Part shown: one piece after another, positions 55,489 to 64,000 of the stretch | Layout: every line of letters begins with the position of its first letter | How positions within the stretch are numbered: the first letter of the stretch is position 1 | Origin: Ichthyophis bannanicus | Taxonomy: Eukaryota > Chordata > Amphibia > Gymnophiona > Ichthyophiidae | DNA: 64,000 nucleotides | Assembly (NCBI GenBank): GCA_033557465.1 | Contig: CM066034.1 | Coordinates: 411,100,159-411,164,158, forward strand | Direction: 5' to 3' | Notes under the pieces: model-generated | Told to the model about the DNA's origin: nothing | The model's input: only the letters and a program-made list of their open reading frames with translations | Database searches by the model: none | Translations under genes and position numbers: made by a program

Positions 55489-56454
55489 TATTCATCATTT
55501 TGTGGCTTTCTACACCTCACTGAGCCTCACAGTGTCTAAGCAGTTTCCAGCATTAGTTTACAAATGTGCCTGTGGGGAGCAAAGTGTTGTGGGTATGGCC
55601 TGAAACAGGGCAGATTGGACAGGATTTGTCTGCATTGGAAGTAGGGTCAATGGCTGAGACGTTGTAGTGCCCAACTGCCACATGCATGGACCGGGTGGCC
55701 ACAGCATGTCATGATGGGCGGGTACTCTAACTCTGACCAAGCAGTGACAATGGCACAGCTATGTAGCACATAGTGCTATATAGTGTCTGGTTCCAGTGAT
55801 GTGGGTGCACATCCTGTCCTGGGGGCTCGATCACTGAACCAACTGCTGGGTGTCCATGCCATATATCCCAAGCCTGGGTGCACATGGTCACAATGTGTAC
55901 TAACCAACAGACTGTCTGCAGTTTGTATGTGTATGGTTGGAAAACACAGTGGTGGGCAGCAGGTGCAGTCTGACTGTGCTTGCTGTAGGTGAATGTTAGA
56001 GTTGAGGTGTTCCACACCTACTCCCTGTAGTACTGGTAGGGCCAGCAGAACCCTCATAACAACCCCATTCATGAATAGATGTGCATGTCCCAACCCTGGT
56101 AGTTAGCACTGTGGTATCAGCATAATAACATTAGATATTGATATGCACTGTTTTAGGTGGATCCCTATCAAACAGGAGCAGAGCCAGATATGACTGGTGT
56201 ATACAACATACTGCAATTCTGCAGGACACAAGGCAACTAAGCATCTCACACAGCAGACAACAGCTGCCACACAATAGCAGTGACAGGAATCTGTAGCACA
56301 AGCAACAAAAGCTATTTCTACTGCTGCAGGTATGGGGGTCCTGGTGCTGGACATCCATTCTCACCCTCAGGACATCCATCCTCACCCACTGAAACTGCGC
56401 AGTAGCACAGTTTGTAGTTGTTATGTGATTGAAGCACACACTATCAGTGCATCA

Positions 56455-56735
56455 TAGTGGAGGAGTGGTTGGGGCAAGGTACTTCAGGCCAGAAGGTCAG
56501 GGGTTCAAATCCCACTAGAGGACAGCAACCTTGGGCCAGAAGGACTGGGGTTTCTAGTCCCACAGGTGCTCCTTGTGGTCTTGGGCAAGCCACTTAACCC
56601 TCCTTTGCCCATGTTCCCTGTAAAATAGTTTTCTCCAAGTTATAATGCCCTGTTCAATGTAATTTCAGTATGTTCAATGTAAACCACACTGATGCAGAAT
56701 AGCACGGTATATAAGAGAATGTAAATAAATAAATA
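56455..56735 (+). mobile_element. Complete core-SINE in element D
   Basis: tRNA-like head (GAGTGGTTGGGGCAAGGTAC and GGGGTTCAAATCCC), core (GGTCTTGGGCAAGCCACTTA) and L2-type tail (CACGGTATATAAGAGAATG, AAATAAATAAATA). Same family as the SINE split by element B. Confidence 0.85.
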
Positions 56736-56919
56736 CTGAGCTGATGTGATGGATCTGTCCATTCTCTGTTTGATGATCAGCTGCAGACTGCTGTTCTGTG
56801 TGTGCAGTACATCATGGGTACTGGAGAGATTAACCTATACCAGCACACACAGCAGACAGTTTAGGAAGAGACCTGCAGGCTCTTCAACTCCAGACATTGC
56901 AGGTCCAAAAGGTATGGAG

Positions 56920-56983
56920 ATGTAGCATACTGGCTAGTGCATTATTCCTATAAGTAGCAGAAAGGGGCTTGATTCCTACTTTC
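56920..56983 (+). repeat. tRNA-like module T2-type in element D
   Basis: GATGTAGCATACTGGCTAGT (A-box-like) and GGGGCTTGATTCCTAC (B-box-like). Confidence 0.45.
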
Positions 56984-57329
56984 TTTTTTTGTGACTGCTA
57001 CTCAGGTCATTTTCATGCCTGTGATAGTCATGGCTCTCCTGTGCCTGATCTGCACATCACCACTCCCACTCTGTTCCTGTGGCTGAAAACATCCTGATGC
57101 TTCTGGCTTGGCTGGGAGACACGTCTCCCCCATCCTATGCCACACACTGACATTGCAGCACTTTACCTTGGCACCACCATGTGCATCAGTACAGCTGCCT
57201 CCCACATGCTCGTCCACTTTACTCGCTGCCACATAGGGTGCCCACCACTATGGCAGGTCCATCTGCTCCCACCCATCCTTCCTTCCATCACCTTTATATT
57301 GACTTTCCATGGTGCTCTATCCAGTGTTA

Positions 57330-57645
57330 GGATTACAGCCGTTTTTGTGCCTTTAGTTGCATATTTGTCGACTTCATGCACCTTAAATTCCTTGGGTCGC
57401 CTTAAACCCCTTAGAGTACCTTATGTTTGGACACCTTAAACCCCTTATGGTGCCTTGAACCCCTTAGGGAACCTTATGTTTGTGCACTCTATACCCCTTA
57501 GGACACCTTATGTTAGGGCAGGTTAAACCCCATAGTATGCTTTAAACCCCTTAGGCACTTTATGTTAGGGCACCTTAAACCCCTTAGGGCACCTTAAAGC
57601 ACATTTGTCTGCCTTAAGGTGCCTTAAAGTGCATGCTTGTCACCT
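57330..57645. repeat. Tandem CTTAAACCCCTTAGGGCACC array in element D
   Basis: About ten degenerate units of roughly 25-35 bp (CACCTTAAACCCCTTAGGGC with ACCTTATGTTAGGG). It lies where A, B and C have their CACCTTATAAGG foldbacks and appears to be a derived or expanded version. Confidence 0.7.
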
Positions 57646-57779
57646 TACTGTGCAGTGTCCCATTACAGTGCATTAAATGGCCAGGGCACCCAGTTACTGT
57701 GCACTAAACGGCTCATAGCTTCCATTACGCCGGACCTCCCCCTATCCACTCAATGCCTTACCGCTGCCCTTAACGCCGG

Positions 57780-58850
57780 TGACTGGGGCTGGAGGTTTTG
57801 GGCCTCCCTTTGGCTGGGATAGGTGTATCCTGTGGGGGTCCTGGGATTCGTGTGCATGGGTGCATGCCCCGGGGTGGTGGGGGGCCCTGGCGCCATGACT
57901 GGCGTTGGCCATTGGGTGGCTGTGCGGAGAGGGTGCATGGGTGGGTGGGTGCCACACGGGTATATGTTGGGCCTGCTGTACTCCCTTTCCAATCCACCCC
58001 TTGTATATTATTGCACCTTTTGTTCGGCTTCCTCAGAAGCTGTACCCATACCCCTCCCCCCTCCCCTCTGGCCACCCACCCCGTGTCTCACTGTCACCTA
58101 TAGCTGGCACCCACTCATCACCTGCCTCATACACAGGTGCGGCCAATCTCTGTCACCCCCACATTCTGGGTCCTCTGGCCTCTGCTATCCTCTCTACCCC
58201 TGCACTATGGCTCCACATCACATTGTCGTCCTCCCTTTTATACCCCCTACCTGTCTCCCCTTGCACCTGCACTCTCACCCCTCCCCCCCCCTTTCCCTGG
58301 GTACCATCGTCACATCCCCCTCCATTCTGTCCTCTACCCTACCATCAGCACCTGTGCGGCACTGCTTTCTGCCTCTGATTCATCCATCTCCCCTCTCTCT
58401 AAGGCAGCCTCGCCGTCGGTTCCGCTGTACTGTCCCCTCCCTGCCATGTACTCCACTACTCCTGCACCGTCTCTCATCCGGAGATGTCACCCCCAGCCCT
58501 GGCCCCCCTGGACCTCTGTCACACTCTGACAGGGGAACGTCACACAAGATGGCTAATATTATCCATATCCCTCACCTTTACCCTTCCACCCTCCCTTTCT
58601 CATGTGCCTTGTGGAATGCACACGCTGTCTCACATACACCAGCTTCTACTCATGATCTACCTATCAGTGATGGTCTACTTCGTCTTGCCTACCTGAGGCC
58701 TGCCTTCCCCCCCGATGAAACAGCATCTATTGCTGCTCTCTGTCATGGGGTCTATCTGTTCTCCCACATGCCACATCCCTCTAGCCATGCCATGGATCCT
58801 GCTGCCCTTGTATCGCCCCTACCCTCTACCCTTTGCTGAAGAAGCTCTTT
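57780..58850. other. GC-rich pyrimidine-biased stretch of element D
   Basis: The long plus-strand frame (57823-58839) is rich in Pro, Ser and Leu with no domain. From about 58850 it leads into L2 sequence. Part of 58400-58850 may be eroded upstream L2. Confidence 0.35.
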
Positions 58851-59990
58851 CCCAGGTCTCCGGTGACCTGTCTCTGGTGAGATACAGGGGCCTTTACTCT
58901 GTCCACATCCTTCTTGGCCTCTCTGCTGCTCCTGACACTGTTGACCACATTCCTCACCTTGATACCCTGTCCTCGCTTGGGTACATGGGCTCTGTGCTAT
59001 TCTCATTCTCCTCCTATTTTTTGCACCGCTCCTTTGGTGTGTGTTCCTGTGGCCACTCCTCCTCTGCTATCCCGCTCCCAGCTGGTGTTCCCCAAGGGTC
59101 TGTCTGGGTCTGCTCCCTTTCTCCCTCTATACCCAGTCCCTTGGTATGCTACTCTCCTCCCATGGTTTCAGTACCATCTTAATGGTGATGTCTCCCGGAC
59201 CCTCCTCTCCACACCTGACATCTCTCCGGCTGGCCAGACATGACTCTCTGCCTGCCCTTTCTGACATTGCTGCCTGGATGTCTCACCACCACCTGTGATT
59301 GTACATGGCAAGGGCTAGACCTCTTATCTTTCACCCTTTCTCTGTCTCTGTGGTTAACTCTGTGCTCATTCCTGTTTCCTCAGCTCGCAGTCCTGGTGTT
59401 GTCCTCGACTCTTCTCTCTCCTTCTCCGCATACATTCGTCTGTTAGCTATGTCCTGCCATTGCTTTCCTGGTAATATCAGCAGGCCCCGTCCTTTCCTTT
59501 CTACACACACTACTACGACGCCTATCCACACCTTGCTCACCTCCCGTCTTGGCTACTGTGACCTACCTCTTGCTGGTCCCCCTTTGTATCATATCCCTCC
59601 CCTTCAATCTGTTCAACACTCTGCTGTGCAGCTAATCTCCCGCCAGCATCATCATGGCCAGATTACTCCTCTTCTCAGGTCACTCCACTGGCTCCCTATC
59701 CATTTCCGCATCCAGTTCACATCTCACCTTCTGACCTATAACTACATTCACCCTGCAGCTCCTCACTACCTTTCCTCCCCTATCTCTCCATACACCCCCT
59801 CTCGGGGACGCCGCTCCTCTGGAAAAGTGCTTCCATCTGTGCCCCTCTCCTCTATTGCTCCCCACAGACCTGTCCCCATTCACCTTGCTGCACCCTTCAC
59901 CAGAAACAAGCTACCTGTGTCTTTACGCCAGGCACCCTCTCTGGTCCTCGTAGATTTTGGCTTCTGATGGGCAGGAGCTATCTCTTGCAT
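58850..59990 (+). mobile_element. L2-clade LINE fragment in element D
   Basis: Truncated 5-prime. The 3-prime end lies near GTTTGTGCAGCGCTGAATATG at about 59990. Confidence 0.85.
58860..59965 (+). pseudogene. L2 reverse transcriptase, C-terminal part
   Basis: RT boxes SAAPDTVDHIPHLDTLSSLG and SSSAIPLPAGVPQGSV. Later DIAAWMSHHHL, then SPGVVLDSSLSFSAYIRL, TSRLGYCDLPLAG and LLRSLHWLPIHFRIQF, a typical L2 C-terminus, ending SLRQAPSL. The catalytic YADD box is lost in a frame change near 59170, and frames also change near 59290. Confidence 0.88.
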
Positions 59991-59999
59991 GTTTGTGCA

Positions 60000-61455
60000 G
60001 CGCTGAATATGATATGTATCACTATACAGATGCTCAGTAGTGAGAGTGGTAGGTTGGGTCCACCATGGGGCCCTGTACCCATCCCTCTGCTGTGGCTGTA
60101 CTGGGGGCCACCACACCATGTATGTGTGCGGTTCGCATGGGTGTCTGTGAAGCCCTACGCTGCGCACTGTCATGTGTTTGCTGATGGGTGTGTGGCAGCG
60201 TACATGCCCTGCATCATGTGGGAGTGACCACAGCATGTCCACATGTTCAGTTCCAGTCCGTCCATCTTGCAGGGCTGTTGTTTGCACAGGGCCATGCAGT
60301 CCAGGTGGCCACGTGCAGACAACATCTGTATCTGTGTTTCTGCGTGCTGGCGGGCCTCGGGGGGGAGCCAGGGTGGCCTCAGCCCCCTTGGGCAGATGCA
60401 GAGGTGGGGGTCGCCCTCCCCCTTCCAAGGGGCAGCTGTGTGGGTATGCCTGGCCCTCCCCAGCCCCCTGTTTGATGTCAGCGGCCTCCTTCCAGGTGGC
60501 AGATGGGATGTGTCTGCTTTGCCCGACGTGGGGTTGGGGGGTCTGGTTCCAGGGGCTGCTCATGGGCCATTGCGGGGCCTAGATGGGAGCAAGCACTGTG
60601 TTGGGCTGGAGCTGCATGGTGACCGGTGTTGTGGCTGGCCGACATGGGATGGGGCTGGGAATCTGATATGGTGTGGGTGGGGGTGGTCAGTGTGGATGGG
60701 TTGGTATCTCAACCTTGGAACAGGTATTGGGTGTGTAGCTGGGGACTGTGGGTGGCAGGTTACACTGTGAATGGCTGACTGGGGACCATAGTCTGGGGGT
60801 GGTATGGGCATGCTGCTAAAAGGTTGTCATTTACGCCATCTGTTGCGTGAGACTGGCTGGGTACATGAGGTGAGATGACTGGACAACCGCACAACAGGCA
60901 GCAGGGTGTTCACAGCAGACACGTAGACACCAATGGACTGTGGCCAGTTTGTTGGCAACAGGGTATACACAGGGGCGAGAGGTGGGGGTGCTATATATTA
61001 CATTGGACCCCATTGCTGTTGCCTTCCACCTGCCTTCATAGCTATCTCTTTCCTCTGGCCCTCATAGCTATCTCTCTCCTCTGGCCCTCATAGCTATTTC
61101 ATTCCTCTGACTCCCATGGCTATGTCTCCCCTCTGGCCATCATAGCTATCTTTGTCCATTGACCAATATACCTGGTATGTGTCAGCTGTGGGATTTGTGC
61201 ATTGTGAGCATCAGCGCTATGTGTTGTACAGGGGGTCAATGCTGTGTGGCTCACCACCTACAGTGGTGTTGTAACTGCCATGTTTGGCCCTTGTGATCTC
61301 CATGTCATATACCTATCCTCCTGGGTCTCTATTGTGCTTCATTGTCCTTTGTTTGGTGATGGTCTGTGTTCCGCATGTCCAGTATGAGGTGGTTCTGCTG
61401 TTACTGTGGAATGTGGTTCTTACTGTCACCTGTTTGCCTCCCCCAATAGGCCTTG
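60000..61455. other. Unassigned GC/GT-rich interior of element D
   Basis: Open frames on both strands (for example 59880-60563 minus) are composition-driven and carry no motif. Short tandem CATAGCTATCTCT-type units lie at 61035-61150. Confidence 0.35.
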
Positions 61456-61460
61456 TGTTG

Positions 61461-62341
61461 TCATTCTCTGCAGTGGTTTGGTCTGCCATTAGCAACGCTG
61501 CCTTTGGCGCAGTCTGGTATGGTGCATTCTGTGTACTGGTGGTGCTGTAATGGTATGTCGAGTTTAATGGGGGTTCTACATGACCTATGTTTGCAGTTCC
61601 TCCAAATCATGACACCAGCTGGTACTGGCTTGTGGTACAGTAGATATCTGGTACCCCTTCCATGTCCATGCACACAGTGTGGGGCATGTCCGACATCAGT
61701 TGGGGTAACCTTTCGGTATGCAGTTCCTGATGCGTCTGTGGCCTCTGCTGGGCATGTAGCCACACACTCGGTCCAGGTTATGGCTCCGCACCCCCCTAAG
61801 GCAGCCTCTGTATGTGCTGTGTTGTTAGCTTTCCCTGTACCACATATCACAGTCTTACCTGCCTCTTGATACGCTGTGTCCAGCACTGGGGACAGGCCAT
61901 AGAGGTATATGGGCCCCAGACATTTAGCGAGCTGCTGCTCCATGGTTGTTAGGGCAGGTCTGCTTGGTCTCCCACCACTAGTGGCCTCTGCATGGCGTCT
62001 CTCACGTGTCATGTGCGCATGGACCCCCCCCCCCCCGCTTTATATCACTGAATCGCTTGCGTAGGCTCTCAATGTCTCTGTGGGCCACCTGTCTCTGCAC
62101 CTGTCTCTGCAACTGCTGCCTGTATGGCCTCCCAGGCCATGGTCCGTGAACTCTGTGGCAAGGTGGAGCTGAGGTGCCCATACAGTACCTCATACTGCTC
62201 GAGGACACTGGCCAGCAGGTTGTCGTTCTTGGCCTGGCTGAATCTTAGAGCCCTCTTTTGTGCCTCCTCTGTCACGGGCCGTCTCCTCCTGTTGCCCCTA
62301 CTGGCTGTTCCCGTGGGGGCTGGGACACCCCTGAGGGCCAT
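61461..62341 (-). pseudogene. Myb/SANT-like transposon accessory protein, frameshifted
   Basis: The first frame starts MALRGVPAPTGTASRG at 62341. It holds a Myb/SANT-like domain of the Harbinger/NAIF1 type at about residues 30-85 (RFSQAKNDNLLASVLEQYEV, LYGHLSSTL, MAWEAIQAAVAETG). The domain ends in a second frame (DIESLRKRFSDIKRGGG, about 62010-62055). A third frame carries LAKCLGPIYLYGLSPVLDTA (61890-61935), the LGPE..GLPGG..DT-type block that follows the domain in such proteins. Two frame changes separate the parts. The role known for the family is DNA binding and nuclear import of the DDE transposase, whose gene I do not see. Confidence 0.7.
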
Positions 62342-62699
62342 GCCGCTTCCATCTCAGCCTCATGCATTTCTGGGGGATGCTGGCCTGGTGTTCCACCATT
62401 GCTGTCCTTGCCATGTGTCTCCCTCTCCTGGCTTTCCCTGTCGGACATATTGCTGCGTATGCTATGTTGGCAGTCCACGTACTATACACCCTCGCAATTT
62501 GGCGCATATGTGACCCGCCTTATACATGCGCATGGTGCAGTCTTATGTGCACTGTGTGTATGCATGCGCAACGCACATTTCGCAGCTAGGCACATAGGAA
62601 CACAGTGCGCATAAGACCGTGATGCCTCACAGTGTGCTATGGGTTTCCATTCACACATTCCCTTTGGTGGAATATATCTGCATTGTGCTTGTTGTGCTT

Positions 62700-62765
62700 G
62701 TTTGGCATAGTGCTTACAGACATGTGTTGTGCTACCATAGGTTGTGGATTTGATTCCCACATGTT
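62700..62765 (+). repeat. tRNA-like module T5 in element D
   Basis: TTTGGCATAGTGCTTACAGAC (A-box-like) and TTGTGGATTTGATTCCCAC (B-box-like), about 760 bp from the right end and pointing outward. Confidence 0.45.
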
Positions 62766-63601
62766 CCTTATCTTTTCTTGTGTTCTGCTAACATTTCCAT
62801 ACAATGGCTCCAGCTTCATCTCTTCTCTGCATACCCTTCTTCTCTTCACTGTAAAGTGCATTATCCCCTCCATGCAACCTATCCGTCACATGCTAGCTGT
62901 TACATATGGTCCCTTTCTTTGGACTGTCTGGGTGGGCAGTTGGATCAGTGGTTTGGTATTGGTGTCAATGAGCTGTGTTTGGGCTCTTCAGTGTACCAGT
63001 TCAATTCCCTCTTACTCCTTTTTGGATTCCCTGCCCACTTTGCCCTTCTACACACACCATCCACGCAGCTGGCCCTTCAGACCGACCCCTGACGCCCTTA
63101 ATGTTACCGTTGTTTACTCCTCTGCATGCTGGGTTCACTGCACACCATTACATGGTGTGTGTGCATGTGTTAACTGTGGCTCATGTCCCCATTACAGACT
63201 GCAATATCAGCTGCCTGTGGTCTATGGCCTTATACCTACGGCTCCGTTTCTCATGTGGCACCATATCTGCACATCTCTCAGTGTGTCTTCTACTGTCAGA
63301 GTGCCTTAGATTGCAACCCCTTCGGCTCCGCTGCTGCTTCCCGTCCACTGTGGTGTTCACATGCGGTGGGTCTATGGCGCACTGTACCGCATGTTAGCGC
63401 CTTGTAATCTGCGTTACCTGGCATGGCTTGCTTTAACAATGCACCACCCACTCCTTTATATGGGCATCCGTAACATTACCGGGGAACTTAATGCGGGTAA
63501 CATTACCGCGGTTTAGTAAACATACCCCTATGTTTTGTTTTCAAATGCTTGAATTAGTTGTCTCCTGGGTATCTATCCCAACTGTTGCTCACTTAGATAG
63601 A

Positions 63602-63900
63602 TTAACACTAGAAGCCCCAAAGAGCGTCAATTGACGCAAATGCATCTTCGAAATTGTATACTAGTGCCACTGCTAGAACCATGTCAGTCATGTTTCATAA
63701 CTTTGTTAGCAAGGTCAAGATGTTCAAATGTGTGCATCGAAAATTAATGACAGATACACCACCTAGCGGGAACATGAATTTATACCTAGAAGCCCCAAAG
63801 TACGTCAATTGATGCACTCAATTGTCTTGGATGTGTCAATTGGCGTACTTTGGGGCTTCTAGGTATAAATTCATGTTCCCACTAGATGGCACATCTCAAT
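63602..63900. mobile_element. Foldback with piggyBac-like start
   Basis: Begins TTAACACTAGAAGCCCCAAA, a TTAA target followed by a sequence repeated in the foldback (CTAGAAGCCCCAAAGTACGTC). Arms 63768-63812 and 63836-63880 pair over 45 bp with one mismatch. The right boundary is not clear before the window ends. Confidence 0.55.
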
Positions 63901-64000
63901 TACTGTTTACAGTTTTACTCCGACATTACAAACAATAAACACATGATGACATCATGTAATCACGTCACATACTGTACATATTTAACAAATAAGTAACTTC

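Larger units (their letters stand above)
51790..63528 (+). mobile_element. Element D: 11.7-kb Harbinger-like element, TSD TAT
   Basis: Ends GGGGTACATTTACTATACC and GGTTTAGTAAACATACCCC flanked by TAT at 51787-51789 and 63529-63531. Contains T1, a T2-like module and T5, a Myb/SANT-like gene relic, a solo LTR, L2 and SINE copies, and a CR1 fragment. Without the nested insertions it would be about 7.5-8 kb. No DDE transposase motif was recognised in any frame, so it is probably non-autonomous or has decayed. Confidence 0.75.

Noticed and set aside
57823..58839. 338-codon plus-strand frame as a gene
   Set aside because: Pyrimidine-biased composition keeps the frame open; there is no domain, and it runs into L2 sequence in other frames.
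59880..60563. 227-codon minus-strand frame as the missing element D transposase
   Set aside because: No DDE motif or helix-turn-helix is visible; the frame is Pro/His/Arg-rich and composition-driven.

Overview
The window looks like accessory, transposon-packed DNA from a tetrapod nuclear genome. I found no host protein gene, no exon structure and no canonical tRNA or rRNA gene. It combines DIRS-type tyrosine-recombinase retrotransposons, two L1-like LINEs, CR1 and L2 LINE pieces, core-SINEs with L2-type tails, a class I (gamma-like) endogenous retrovirus, hAT MITEs and a PIF/Harbinger-like family. That mix fits an amphibian best (a caecilian would suit) and a reptile second. The species is inference; the element calls rest on motifs, terminal repeats and target-site duplications (TSDs) read from the sequence.

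Layout. 1-3416: element A, a GGGGTATGTTTAC-ended element cut by the window start, with tRNA-like modules and a foldback. 3430-3672: another foldback. 3710-4480: G-rich minisatellite. 5065-8625: DIRS-1 (+), with a 1095-bp hAT element inside its polymerase gene. 8626-9470: CR1 fragment (-). 9480-25985: DIRS terminal sequence and DIRS-2 (-), whose gag is split by L1-b (13679-24530), which is itself split by L1-a (14732-20179). Both L1 insertions have clean TSDs. 26000-30220: CR1, MITE and SINE relics and a diverged copy of the element A family (F). 30245-32429: piece of another member (E) around a probable solo LTR. 32751-36247: a core-SINE interrupted by element B (32864-36094), TSD TAT. 36280-36732: a retroposed hairpin with a 15-bp TSD. 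36980-38660: a small MITE and a CR1 fragment. 38992-43586: element C, with about 330-bp terminal inverted repeats (TIRs) that each contain a tRNA-like module. 43587-51383: endogenous retrovirus (-) with a tRNA-Gly primer binding site. 51790-63528: element D, TSD TAT, the longest family member, carrying a decayed Myb/SANT-like gene and several nested insertions. 63602-63900: a foldback with a piggyBac-like start.

The most unusual feature is the A-F family. At matching positions its members carry several tRNA-like modules (A-box/B-box-like), paired with large foldbacks and sometimes located inside the TIRs. Shared and private hAT insertions allow their history to be read within this one window. 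No transposase gene was recognised; D keeps only a Myb/SANT-like accessory gene with frameshifts.
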